In this document: positions 32,297 through 41,024 of the stretch, one piece after another
How the letters are laid out: each line of letters opens with the position of its first letter
Numbering within the stretch: the first letter of the stretch is position 1
Assembly (NCBI RefSeq): GCF_003177035.1
Contig: NZ_CP029488.1
Span: 3,354,501-3,418,500, forward strand
Source of the DNA: Salinisphaera sp. LB1
GTDB lineage: Bacteria > Pseudomonadota > Gammaproteobacteria > Nevskiales > Salinisphaeraceae
Direction of reading: 5' to 3'
Length of the DNA stretch: 64,000 nucleotides
Notes under the pieces: generated by a model
What the model was told of the DNA's origin: nothing
Seen by the model: only the letters and a program-made list of their open reading frames with translations
Database searches by the model: none
Position numbers and translations under genes: made by a program

Positions 32297-33408
32297 CCGC
32301 CGTGGGTGTCGTTCGAGGCGCCATCGGCGCCGCTCGTCTTGCCGACCACCCGATCGTAGAAGGTGGTATCGAACAGGGCACCGATATCGAGCTTGGCCTT
32401 GAGCGTGCCCTGCGCGCGCTGGAAGTGATACATGCGTTGCGTCGCGTCCACGATGCGGTGCGGGTCGGCGACGAAGTTGGATTTCGAATGATCCAAGGCC
32501 GAGGCCACGATATCGCGCGGCAGGCGCCCGCCACCGACGTACTTGGCGACGGCGTCGATCGCCGAGCCATCAACGGCGACGAGCGTCTGGGTGGCCCGGA
32601 TATGCGCTGCCACCAGACGCTCGACCACCTTGGGATGCGCCTTGATGAACGCCTGGCGCACGGCGACGACCGCGCCCGGCTGGTTATCGAACAGATCAGC
32701 CCCGCTGGCCACCACGCGGGCCTTGGGCTGGCGCTTCTCGACGATCGACACGATCGGTTCGAGAATGGCCGCACCATCCACCGCGCCGGTGAGCAACGAC
32801 TGCTGTACCTGCGAGGCGCCCTGGTAGATGACGTCGACATCCGACGCATCGGCATGCAGCTTGTTCTTCAGCCAGTAGGCGAACACGGTCTGCGGCACCG
32901 ACCCGACCGGGAAGGTCGAGATCTTGGCCTTGTGCCCCGTGTCCTTGCGAAAGCGCGCAAACGCCGTGGCCGGATCGCCGTTGTTGAAATACGGCGCGAG
33001 ATCACCGAGCGCGACCACGCTGATCTGCTGGATGATGTTGGACGCCACAACCCGAATGTCCGCCCCCTTGGCGCGGGCTACCATGGTCGGGCCAATGCCG
33101 AAGTAGGCGATATCGAGCTGGCCGGATGCCAGCGCTTGCACCATGGCCGGGCCGTTCTGGAACGACACCAGGTCGGGATCGATGCCGGCCTTGGCGATAC
33201 CGCCGTTCTCGAGATTCACGAACAGCTGGGCGTCGGGCAAAATCGGCATGTAGCCGATCTGGGCCTTGACCTTGGCCGGCTGGCCGCCCGAGCCGCTGTC
33301 ATTGGTGGCCTGATCCGTATTGGATTGGCCGCAACCCGCGAGCGCGGCAAACAGGCCGAGCGCCACGAGCAGGGCAATTAGGCGGCGAGACGAAGGGCGT
33401 CGAAGCAT
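32293..33408 (-). CDS. ABC transporter substrate-binding lipoprotein (SsuA/TauA/NMT1-like)
   Basis: This 371-residue binding protein starts MLRRPSSRRL and has a lipobox LAALAGCG, so it should be lipid-anchored. The family opening IGYMPILPDAQLFVNLENGG is followed by LDIAYFGIGPTMVARAKGAD, then VIYQGASQVQQSLLTGAVDG and IRATQTLVAVDGSAI, the periplasmic-binding fold of the nitrate/sulfonate/taurine group. I chose the ATG at 33408 over an upstream start at 33477 because only it gives a proper lipoprotein signal. It is the first gene of the operon. A 37-bp palindrome lies 94 bases upstream. Confidence 0.87.
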   Translation of the reverse strand: MLRRPSSRRLIALLVALGLFAALAGCGQSNTDQATNDSGSGGQPAKVKAQIGYMPILPDAQLFVNLENGGIAKAGIDPDLVSFQNGPAMVQALASGQLDIAYFGIGPTMVARAKGADIRVVASNIIQQISVVALGDLAPYFNNGDPATAFARFRKDTGHKAKISTFPVGSVPQTVFAYWLKNKLHADASDVDVIYQGASQVQQSLLTGAVDGAAILEPIVSIVEKRQPKARVVASGADLFDNQPGAVVAVRQAFIKAHPKVVERLVAAHIRATQTLVAVDGSAIDAVAKYVGGGRLPRDIVASALDHSKSNFVADPHRIVDATQRMYHFQRAQGTLKAKLDIGALFDTTFYDRVVGKTSGADGASNDTHGG

Positions 33409-33501
33409 GGCGAAGACCGAAAATCCAGGATAATCCCGAAGCGCGCGCCCGGGCGTAATGCAGCGCGATATTGCCACACCCGGCCTGCTTTATAGTTTAT
33501 C

Positions 33502-33538
33502 CCGCATAAAACAGCTGATGATCAGCTGTTTTATGCGG
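33502..33538. promoter_or_regulatory. 37-bp near-perfect palindrome upstream of the ABC operon
   Basis: CCGCATAAAACAGCTGA (33502-33518) is repeated inverted at 33522-33538, with only TGA between. It sits in the 398-bp divergent region between the ABC operon (start 33408) and rdgC (start 33807), flanked by TTTATAGTTTAT. Its placement between two starts and lack of a T-tract favour an operator or attenuating hairpin over a terminator. The rest of 33409-33806 shows no gene. Confidence 0.5.
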
Positions 33539-33806
33539 CCGATGGCCGCGGCGAGCATGCCGCTGCCTACTCGCGCTGTTAACCTGGCATGAACGAGTTG
33601 TAATGCTCGGTTAATAATGCTGCAGTTGCTTGCAAGGCGCCTGCGACGGGCTCCGGCGCGACATCCGGCGTTGGCCGACGCGGTTGACTTCGGCCGTTCA
33701 ACGAATCGACGAGCGGCGCTTGAGGCTGGCGCCGCGCCCGCGTATTGTGCGCCTCGATTCGGGCGCGGGCGCGCGCCAACGTCATGATTTTCCCGAGGGC
33801 AAATGT

Positions 33807-34730
33807 ATGTGGCTACGTAATCTGTGCGTTTTTCTGGGCACCGACACCTTCCCCTGGAGCGCGGCCGATATCGAGAACGCGCTGGGTGAGGCGCTATGCC
33901 CGGAATGCGGCGACCAGACCGTATCCGTGGGCGGTTTCGTGCCCCCGATCAAGGGCGAACATGCAATGACCCATGTGGTCGACGGCCTGGCCGTGTGTGT
34001 GTACCAGGAAATCAGCCGCGTTCTGCCCGGCCCGGTGCTCTCGGAAGAAGTCGAGGAACGCATCGAGCGCATCCAGACCAACGAGGGCCGGACCGTTGGC
34101 CGCCGCGAAAAAGCCGATATCCGCGATCAGGCCCATTTCGAGCTGCTGCCGCGTGCTTTCACCCGCTCCAAGCGCACCGCCTGCGTCATCGACCTGCGCG
34201 CCAGCCGAGTATGGGTGGATGCCAGCTCCGACACCCGCGCCGAGACCGTGATCACCGCGTTGCGCGAGGCACTCGGCACGTTGCCGGTGACGCGACCCGA
34301 GCCGCGCATGAATCCGGCCGAGGAACTCTCGCGCTGGGTCGCCGACGAGCATGCGCTGCCCAATGGCTTCGAGTGCGGCGATCGCTGTGTGCTGGAATCC
34401 ACCGACGAGGTGAAATCCAGCGTGCGCGTCAATGCCATGGATCTGCAGGCTGACGAAATCCGCGCACATCTGGCCGGCGGCATGCAGGCGACCAAGCTCA
34501 ACGTGGCGGTGGACGATGCGATCGAGTTCGATCTGGACGATCAACTCGATCTCAAGCGTATTCGCGCACTGGATCTGATCCAGGACGATCTCGACTCGCT
34601 CGACACCGATGATGCCGTCGCCGAACTGACTGCCCGCATCGCGCTTCAGGGCGAAGCGCTGCGCGGCATTCTGGACCGGCTGTACACGCATTTCGGCGTG
34701 GTCGGCGAGGCGACCGAAACCGCGGCGTAG
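33807..34730 (+). CDS. rdgC: Recombination-associated protein RdgC
   Basis: RdgC is a ring-shaped DNA-binding protein that limits RecA access to DNA. The 307-residue product begins MWLRNLCVFLGTDTFPWSA and has the family stretches VSVGGFVPPIKGEHAMTHVV and LLPRAFTRSKRTACVIDL. Near the end it has LQADEIRAHLAGGMQATKLNV and RIRALDLIQDDL. Length is typical. I chose ATG at 33807 (MWLRN), as in all RdgC proteins, although the frame is open upstream to 33630. A gamma-glutamylcyclotransferase gene follows after 12 bases. Together with recBCD it is the second recombination function in this window. Confidence 0.93.
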   Translation: MWLRNLCVFLGTDTFPWSAADIENALGEALCPECGDQTVSVGGFVPPIKGEHAMTHVVDGLAVCVYQEISRVLPGPVLSEEVEERIERIQTNEGRTVGRREKADIRDQAHFELLPRAFTRSKRTACVIDLRASRVWVDASSDTRAETVITALREALGTLPVTRPEPRMNPAEELSRWVADEHALPNGFECGDRCVLESTDEVKSSVRVNAMDLQADEIRAHLAGGMQATKLNVAVDDAIEFDLDDQLDLKRIRALDLIQDDLDSLDTDDAVAELTARIALQGEALRGILDRLYTHFGVVGEATETAA

Positions 34731-34742
34731 CCGACGGTCAGC

Positions 34743-35318
34743 ATGTCCTACGACACCATCGAAGCGAATCGCAGCTCCGGTACCTTCGCCGACCACGACG
34801 AATTGTGGCTATTCGGCTACGGTTCGTTGATCTACAAGGCCGGCTTCGAATACAGCGAGCGCCAGCCCGCCACCATCGAGGGTTGGGTGCGGCGTTTCTG
34901 GCAGGGTTCGCACGACCACCGCGGTACCCCGGAGTCACCGGGGCGCGTCGTCACGCTGGTCGAGGCGCCGGGCGAAACCTGCTTCGGCATGGCCTATCGA
35001 ATTACCCCGGCGCACTTCGAATATCTCGATCACCGTGAGAAGAACGGCTATCTGCGCTTCGCCCAGCCGATGGCGTTCGAGGACGGCCAGGTCGAGCGTG
35101 GTCTGGTGTACATCGCCACCCCCGAGAATGCGGCCTGGCTGGGCGAGGCATCGATCGATGCCATCGCGCGCCAGATCGCAGCGTCCACCGGCCCGAGCGG
35201 GCCGAACCGCGACTATGCACTCGCTTTGGCTCACGCGCTGCGTGATCACGGCGCACAGGATAGGCATGTGTTTGCGGTCGCCGATCGCGTACGCGAGTTG
35301 ATCGCCGCCGAAGGCTGA
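34743..35318 (+). CDS. ChaC-like gamma-glutamylcyclotransferase
   Basis: This 191-residue protein contains the family opening ELWLFGYGSLIYKAGF, then IEGWVRRFWQGSHDHRGTP and GRVVTLVEAPGETCFGMAYR, as in ChaC-type enzymes that cleave glutathione to 5-oxoproline and Cys-Gly. The catalytic Glu lies in the HREKNGYLR region near residue 98. It starts 12 bases after rdgC and is probably co-transcribed with it. Confidence 0.87.
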   Translation: MSYDTIEANRSSGTFADHDELWLFGYGSLIYKAGFEYSERQPATIEGWVRRFWQGSHDHRGTPESPGRVVTLVEAPGETCFGMAYRITPAHFEYLDHREKNGYLRFAQPMAFEDGQVERGLVYIATPENAAWLGEASIDAIARQIAASTGPSGPNRDYALALAHALRDHGAQDRHVFAVADRVRELIAAEG

Positions 35319-35409
35319 AACATCTTCAGCCGTCGTGCGCGGCGGCGCGTGCACATTTCTAATGTAAGATGCAGCGTTTTATTGCGCCGCCGAGGGCATC
35401 GACCGCTCG

Positions 35410-36936
35410 ATGAGCCGCGACTCGAACGCCACATCCCAACCGTTGCCGCCCGGGCGGCTCGCTGCATTGACGATCGCGCTCTCGCTGGCGGTGTTCATGA
35501 ATGCGTTGGATGTGTCCATCGCCAACGTGTCGGTGCCGAACATCGCGGGCGATCTCGGCGTGTCCTCACAGCACGGTACGTGGATCATCACCTCGTTTGC
35601 CGCGGCGCGCGCGATCCTGCTGCCGATCACGGGCTGGATGGCCCGGCGCGTGGGCGAACTGCGACTGTTCGTTTGGTCGACGCTCGCCTTCACCGCGTTT
35701 TCCTTGCTGTGCGGCCTGGCCTGGAGCTTTCCGGTGCTGGTGGCCGCCCGGGCGTTGCAGGGCATGGCCGCCGGGCCGGTGATGCCGCTGTCGCAGTCGC
35801 TGCTACTGGCCAATTTCCCGCGCCACCGACACGGCTTCGCCAATGGCATCTGGGCCATGATGATCGTGGTCGGGCCCGTGCTCGGGCCGATTCTTGGCGG
35901 CTGGATTACCGACAACTATCACTGGTCGTGGATCTTCAACCTCAATGTGCCCATCGGCATGGTCGCGGCGCTTGTCACCTGGCTGCTACTGCACGAGCGC
36001 ATGCCGGCGCGCGGCAGCGATCATACCCGTATCGATCTGGTGGGGCTCGTGTTGCTGGCGGCCGGCGTGATCGCGGTGCAGACGTTGTTCGACCAGGGCA
36101 ACGACGATGCCTGGTTCTCGTCGCCGTTCATCGTCGGTTGTGCCGTGGTGGCGGTGGTCGCGTTTGCGTTTCTGCTGGTCTGGGAGTTGACCGACGCGTC
36201 TCCGGTGCTCGACCTGGCATTGTTCGCGCAGCGTAACTTCCTCGTCGCGACGATCGCGATCACTTTCGGTTACATGGCGTATTTCGGCGGCATCGTGGTA
36301 CTGCCGTTGTGGCTGCAGAACGATTTCGGCTATACCGCGACCTGGGCCGGTATTACCACGGCGTCGCTGGGCATCGGCGCGGTCGTGTTCTCGCCGATCG
36401 CCGGGCGGCTGACCGATCGCTTCGATCCGCGGCTACTGGTGACCCTCGGCTTCGGGCTGTTCGCCGTACTGTCGTTCGTCAAGGCCGATGCCAATTCCCA
36501 GATCACGTTCGCCCGTCTTTTCCTGACTCGGCTGCCGTGGGGCATCGGCTCGGCCTGTTTTTTGATTCCGTTGCTCACCCTATCGACCGCGGGGCTGCCG
36601 CCCGAACGGGTGGCGGGGGCGTCGGGGCTGTTCAATTTCATGCGGTTGCTGGCAATGTCGTTCGGCACGTCGTTGTCGCAGGCAGTTTGGGATCGGCGGC
36701 TGGATCTGCACGATCATCATCTGACCAGCCAGATCGCGGCCTACGGCCCGAACGTCCAGGCCTGGTTCGAGCGCGCGCGCCAAGCCGGGCTGACGCACGA
36801 ACAGGCCATGGCGAAACTCTCGAAAACCATCAGCCGGCAGTCGGCTCTGCTGGGCCTGAATGACGCCTACTGGCTTGCCGGCTGGCTGTTCATCGGGCTC
36901 ACCGCGCTGATCTGGTTCGCCCGGCCGAAAGAATAA
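35410..36936 (+). CDS. DHA2-family MFS efflux transporter (EmrB/QacA type)
   Basis: This 508-residue membrane protein has about 14 predicted transmembrane segments. MFS motifs include FMNALDVSIANVSVPNI in helix 1 (motif D1-like), GWMARRVGELRLF (motif A) and GPVLGPILGGWI (motif C, the antiporter signature). This matches EmrB-like drug/proton antiporters. No EmrA membrane-fusion or TolC-type gene is adjacent, so it may work alone or with subunits encoded elsewhere. The start ATG at 35410 lacks a strong ribosome site. Confidence 0.9.
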   Translation: MSRDSNATSQPLPPGRLAALTIALSLAVFMNALDVSIANVSVPNIAGDLGVSSQHGTWIITSFAAARAILLPITGWMARRVGELRLFVWSTLAFTAFSLLCGLAWSFPVLVAARALQGMAAGPVMPLSQSLLLANFPRHRHGFANGIWAMMIVVGPVLGPILGGWITDNYHWSWIFNLNVPIGMVAALVTWLLLHERMPARGSDHTRIDLVGLVLLAAGVIAVQTLFDQGNDDAWFSSPFIVGCAVVAVVAFAFLLVWELTDASPVLDLALFAQRNFLVATIAITFGYMAYFGGIVVLPLWLQNDFGYTATWAGITTASLGIGAVVFSPIAGRLTDRFDPRLLVTLGFGLFAVLSFVKADANSQITFARLFLTRLPWGIGSACFLIPLLTLSTAGLPPERVAGASGLFNFMRLLAMSFGTSLSQAVWDRRLDLHDHHLTSQIAAYGPNVQAWFERARQAGLTHEQAMAKLSKTISRQSALLGLNDAYWLAGWLFIGLTALIWFARPKE

Positions 36937-36964
36937 TCCCGCAACCGCGCGGCGGGCACGCGGG

Positions 36965-39373
36965 TCACGCCGGCGCAGCTTCGGCTTCCAGTGCGATCTC
37001 GATGGCTTCCTCCACGTTCGAGATGTAGCGGATATCCAGCGCTTCGCGGACGTTGTCGGGGATGTCGTCTTCGTCGCGGCGATTGCGGTCGGGCAGCATG
37101 ACGGTCTTGATGCCGGCCTGGTGGGCGGCGAGTGTCTTTTCCTTGACGCCGCCGATCGGCAGCACCTGGCCGCGCAGACTGATCTCGCCGGTCATGGCGA
37201 CATCGGCACGCACGTTGCGCTCGGTCAGCAGGGAAACCAGCGCGGTGTAGAGTGCGACGCCCGCGCTTGGGCCGTCCTTCTTGATCGCGCCGGCCGGCAC
37301 GTGGATATGAATATCCGACTTGTCGAGGCGTTCCTGATCGATGCCGAGGTTATCGGCCCGGGCCTTGACCAGTGACAGCGCGGCCTGGGCCGATTCGCGC
37401 ATGACGTCGCCGAGCTGCCCGGTGATGGTGAGCTTACCGTTGCCGGGCGCGCGTGAGGCCTCGACAAACAGGATATCGCCGCCGGCAGGGGTCCAGGCCA
37501 GTCCGGTCGCCACCCCGGCGACCCCGGTGCGCAGGGCGACTTCGTCGTCCACGCGGCGCGGGCCGAGGATGTCGTGCAGATCGTCCGGGCCGATCTGCCC
37601 GGGGCCGGATTTGCCCTCGGCGACCTGCACCGCGGCATAACGGGCGATGGCGCCAATCTCACGCTCCAGATTGCGCAGGCCGGCTTCGCGGGTATAACCG
37701 GCAATCAGGGCGTCGAGCGCGTCGTCGGAGATATCACACTGGGCGCGTGTCACGCCGGCCTGTTCGAGCTGGCGATCGATCAGATAGCGCTTGGCGATCT
37801 GTTTCTTTTCGTCGCGCGTGTAGCCGGGCACTTCGATCACTTCCATGCGATCGCGCAGCGGCCCCGGGATGGTGTCCATCACGTTGGCGGTGGCGATGAA
37901 CATGACTTTCGACAGGTCGAACGGCGTGCCGAGATAGTGATCGTTGAAGGAATCGTTCTGCGACGGGTCGAGCACTTCCAGCAGCGCGGATGCCGGGTCG
38001 CCGTGCGCCGAGGCGCCCAGTTTGTCCATCTCGTCGAGCATGAACACCGGGTTGCGCGTGCCGGCGCGGCGGATCTGGCTGATGATCGAGCCGGGCATGG
38101 CGCCGACATAGGTCCGACGATGGCCGCGGATTTCGGATTCGTCGTGCACCCCGCCGAGTGCGGCGCGCACGAACTCGCGGTTCATGGCGCGGGCGATCGA
38201 GCGGCCGAGCGAGGTCTTGCCCACACCGGGGGGACCGACGAAACACAGGATCGGCGCCTTGCCGTCGGGATTGAGCTTGTGCACCGCCAGATGCTCCAGG
38301 ATACGGCGCTTGATCTTATCCAGACCGTAATGATCCTCATCGAGAATCCGGCGCGATTCGGCGATATCGATGGCGTCCTCGGACAGTTTGTCCCAGGGCA
38401 GCTCGGCCATCAGCTCGAGATAGGTCCGCACCATCGAATACTCGGCGGACGATTCGTTCATCCGCTCCAGGCGCTTCAATTCGCGTTCGGTCTGCTCAGC
38501 GGCGTCTTCCGGCAGATGCGCCTTGTCGAGTGCTTCGCGCAGGCGTTCCGCCTCTTCGGCGACCGATTCGTCCTCGCCTAGTTCGCGCTGGATCGAGCGC
38601 ATCTGCTCGCGCAGCATCGCCTTGCGCTGATACTCGGACATCCGTTGCTGGGTCTGCTGGTTGATCTCGTTCGACAGCCGCATGACTTCCAGCCGGTAGT
38701 CCATGAACGACTGCACCAGCTCCAGCCGCGGCTCGAGTTCGATCGTCTCGAGGATCCGCTGCTTTTCCTTCGGCTTGAGGCCGAGATAGCCCGCGGTGGC
38801 ATCGGCGAGCAGCGAGGCCGACTCGATCGACTGGATGGCGTTGGCTAGTTCCTGTGACGGACTCTCCATGAGCTGGATCGCTTCCAGCGCGCGGTTGCGC
38901 AGGGTGGTCATCCGCGCATCGACATGCTTGTCGCCTTCGGGGGCGGGCTCGTCGATCCATTTGACCTTCGCGGCGAGTCCACCATTGTCGTCCTGGACGA
39001 ATTCACGCACGCGGAAACGGGCGATGCCCTGGCAGACCAGATGGTGCTGGCCATCGTTGCCGGTGACATAGCGCAGAATGTTCGCCGCGGTGCCGACCTT
39101 GTGCAGGCTGTGGGGCAAGTTGTTGGCGTCGCCGTCGGAATCGCCCAGCAGCAGGCCCACGGGTTGATCGGCACGCATGGCCCGCTGGGCGGCGTCGATC
39201 GCGGGTTTGCGATCGAGCACGATCGGCATGACCAGCTCCGGAAAGAGCACGGTTTCGCTCATCGGCAGGATGGTCAGCGTGTCCGGGCGCTGCGGCGTGT
39301 TCCGGTTGTAGACCAGCGTGGTGCTCGGCCCCTCGACGGTGTCGGGGCTGTCGTGATTGTCGGTTTCGGTCAT
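36965..39373 (-). CDS. lon: ATP-dependent Lon protease (endopeptidase La)
   Basis: This 802-residue protein has an N-terminal LON substrate domain (LTILPMSETVLFPELVMPI), a coiled-coil middle around 235-310, and the AAA+ domain with Walker A GPPGVGKTSLG at about 380 and sensor/Walker B FMLDEMDKLG. The serine-lysine protease domain has KKDGPSAG (catalytic Ser about 703) and GGVKEKTLAA (catalytic Lys about 746, 43 residues later as in E. coli). Lon degrades misfolded and regulatory proteins. The gene begins 4 bases after hsp20 and should share its heat-shock promoter. Confidence 0.96.
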   Translation of the reverse strand: MTETDNHDSPDTVEGPSTTLVYNRNTPQRPDTLTILPMSETVLFPELVMPIVLDRKPAIDAAQRAMRADQPVGLLLGDSDGDANNLPHSLHKVGTAANILRYVTGNDGQHHLVCQGIARFRVREFVQDDNGGLAAKVKWIDEPAPEGDKHVDARMTTLRNRALEAIQLMESPSQELANAIQSIESASLLADATAGYLGLKPKEKQRILETIELEPRLELVQSFMDYRLEVMRLSNEINQQTQQRMSEYQRKAMLREQMRSIQRELGEDESVAEEAERLREALDKAHLPEDAAEQTERELKRLERMNESSAEYSMVRTYLELMAELPWDKLSEDAIDIAESRRILDEDHYGLDKIKRRILEHLAVHKLNPDGKAPILCFVGPPGVGKTSLGRSIARAMNREFVRAALGGVHDESEIRGHRRTYVGAMPGSIISQIRRAGTRNPVFMLDEMDKLGASAHGDPASALLEVLDPSQNDSFNDHYLGTPFDLSKVMFIATANVMDTIPGPLRDRMEVIEVPGYTRDEKKQIAKRYLIDRQLEQAGVTRAQCDISDDALDALIAGYTREAGLRNLEREIGAIARYAAVQVAEGKSGPGQIGPDDLHDILGPRRVDDEVALRTGVAGVATGLAWTPAGGDILFVEASRAPGNGKLTITGQLGDVMRESAQAALSLVKARADNLGIDQERLDKSDIHIHVPAGAIKKDGPSAGVALYTALVSLLTERNVRADVAMTGEISLRGQVLPIGGVKEKTLAAHQAGIKTVMLPDRNRRDEDDIPDNVREALDIRYISNVEEAIEIALEAEAAPA

Positions 39374-39377
39374 GATT

Positions 39378-39782
39378 TCAGCGTTTGGCGAGCGTCAGGT
39401 ACAGACATCCGTCGGTCAACTCCTGGCCGGTGATGACCAGCCGGGGCCAGGGCAGGACGACGCGGCGCTCGAAGTGGCCGTGCGGAATCTCCAGGCGATG
39501 CAGCAGCCCGTCACCGGCCGGTGTGGGCACGCGGCGATCGCCGGCCACGTAGAGCGTGTCGCCAGCGATTTCGAGATCGGTCAGGGTGCGATCGGACACG
39601 CCCGGTAGGGCAACGATCACATAGACCGCGTCGGGCGTTTCGAATATATCGACCGGCGGCTCCCACTGTCGGCGGGGACGCGTTTCGACGCGGCGGAAGA
39701 ACTGACGCTGAATGCGATCGGCGCGTTCCTGGCGGCGCATCGCCTCGGACCACATCCAGCTCTCGAAATCGTCTACGGACAT
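39378..39782 (-). CDS. Hsp20/alpha-crystallin small heat-shock protein
   Basis: This roughly 134-residue protein has an alpha-crystallin domain: PPVDIFETPDAVYVIVALPG, DLEIAGDTLYVAGDRR and HRLEIPHGHFERRVVLPW, with the ending GCLYLTLAKR. Such ATP-independent holdases keep unfolding proteins soluble. I chose the ATG at 39782 (MSVDDFESW) over upstream starts at 39815 and 39839, because a heat-shock-like -10 element overlaps the earlier starts. It is followed by lon after 4 bases, pairing a holdase with a protease. Confidence 0.85.
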   Translation of the reverse strand: MSVDDFESWMWSEAMRRQERADRIQRQFFRRVETRPRRQWEPPVDIFETPDAVYVIVALPGVSDRTLTDLEIAGDTLYVAGDRRVPTPAGDGLLHRLEIPHGHFERRVVLPWPRLVITGQELTDGCLYLTLAKR

Positions 39783-39811
39783 CGGTTCGCTCGATTGATG
39801 ATTGCCTTTCA

Positions 39812-39840
39812 ACATAGGGACAGCCGACGGGTGACACAAG
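39812..39840 (-). promoter_or_regulatory. Sigma-32-like promoter for hsp20-lon
   Basis: On the minus strand CTTGTG (39840-39835) and CCCTATGT (39819-39812) are separated by 15 bases. The E. coli sigma-32 consensus is CTTGAA and CCCCATnT with a similar gap. Transcription would begin a few bases downstream, after the possible start at 39815, which supports ATG 39782 as the hsp20 start. Confidence 0.5.
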
Positions 39841-39857
39841 CGCTGTCGTGGTGTTCG

Positions 39858-40577
39858 TCAGCCGAGACCGAACAACCAGACGATCAGCGGCACCAGCAGC
39901 GCGGTCAGCGCGCCGTTGAGCCCCATGGCCAGGCCCGAGAAGGCGCCGGCCTGCTGGTCGTACTCGAAGGCCCGGGCGGTGCCGATGCCGTGCGACGACA
40001 CGCCCAGCGCAAAACCGCCGGCGACCGGGTCACGCAGGCCGAGCGCAGCCAGCAGCGGCAGGCCGAAGGCAGCCCCCAGAATACCGGTGATAATCACGAA
40101 TACGGCCGTAAGCTGCGGGCTGCCGCCGATCTGGTCCGACACGCCCATCGCGATCGGTGTGGTGATCGAGCGCGGCAGTAACGACAGCAGCATCTGGCCG
40201 TTCAGACCCAGTGACCAGCCGATGGCAAGCGTCGACAGAATGCCGGTCAGCGCGCCGACGAAAAGCGCGATCGAAATCGGCAGCACGGCGCGCTTCAGGG
40301 TATCGATCTGCGCAGCCAGGGGCACGGCGAGTGCGACCGTCGCCGGGCCGAGCAGGAAATTCACGAACTGTGCGCCCTGAAAGTATTCGTCGTAGGGTGT
40401 ACCGGTGGCAGACAGCAGCAACACGATCGCGCTGACCGATACCAGCACGGGGTTGAGTAGCGGAAACTGGCGGGCCTTGAAGTACAAATGCTTGGCGAGC
40501 CAGAACACGCCCACGGTGAGGGTCAGCCACAGCAGCGGCTGTTCGGCCAGATAGACCCAGATACGCGTGAACGACAT
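39858..40577 (-). CDS. lrgB: LrgB/CidB-family inner-membrane protein
   Basis: This 239-residue multi-pass membrane protein has the LrgB landmarks SLLPRSITTPIAMGVSDQIG, IITGILGAAFGLPLL and GGFALGVSSHGIGTARAFE. LrgB proteins work with LrgA-type holin-like partners in controlling murein hydrolase export, autolysis or metabolite transport. It follows the lrgA homologue by 3 bases. There are about seven transmembrane segments. Confidence 0.92.
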   Translation of the reverse strand: MSFTRIWVYLAEQPLLWLTLTVGVFWLAKHLYFKARQFPLLNPVLVSVSAIVLLLSATGTPYDEYFQGAQFVNFLLGPATVALAVPLAAQIDTLKRAVLPISIALFVGALTGILSTLAIGWSLGLNGQMLLSLLPRSITTPIAMGVSDQIGGSPQLTAVFVIITGILGAAFGLPLLAALGLRDPVAGGFALGVSSHGIGTARAFEYDQQAGAFSGLAMGLNGALTALLVPLIVWLFGLG

Positions 40578-40580
40578 CGC

Positions 40581-40937
40581 CTACGGCCCCTCGTTGCGCG
40601 GTCGCCATTTGAGCAGCCAGTGGAGGGTGACGGCGGTGACCACCAACGTAATGGCCGCGCTCGCCACGATCGTGATCGACAGTGCCACCCACTGTTCGGC
40701 CACCGCATGCAGATGCGCGATGATGCCGACCCCGGCCGGCACGAACAGCAGCGCGAGGTTCTGCAGCAGACCCTGTGCCGTGCGCTCGAATGGCGCCGGT
40801 GTGGCGCCACGCCACAGCAGATAAGCGAACAGCAGCAACATACCGACCACCGGGCCGGGCAGGGGAATGCCGGTGAGACGGATCACGATGGTGCCGATCA
40901 ATTGCAGGATGAGCAGCGCGGCGATCGATCCAATCAT
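40581..40937 (-). CDS. lrgA: LrgA/CidA holin-like membrane protein
   Basis: This 118-residue protein with about four transmembrane segments matches the family: LQLIGTIVIRLTGIPLPGPV near the start and QNLALLFVPAGVGIIAHLH in the middle. The tail is short and basic (RPRNEGP). I chose the ATG at 40937; upstream in-frame residues are Pro/Arg-rich and not family-like. It forms a two-gene operon with lrgB. Confidence 0.9.
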   Translation of the reverse strand: MIGSIAALLILQLIGTIVIRLTGIPLPGPVVGMLLLFAYLLWRGATPAPFERTAQGLLQNLALLFVPAGVGIIAHLHAVAEQWVALSITIVASAAITLVVTAVTLHWLLKWRPRNEGP

Positions 40938-41024
40938 GACGTTCCCTGGTTCGTCGCGAAGCCGGTTACGCGGGCCCGTCGGAGAGGGAAATAGAGCCGG
41001 CCGCACGGCCGGCCCACACCGGCC

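Noticed and set aside
33502-33538. Palindrome as a transcription terminator
   Set aside because: It sits between two divergent gene starts and lacks a T-tract on either strand.
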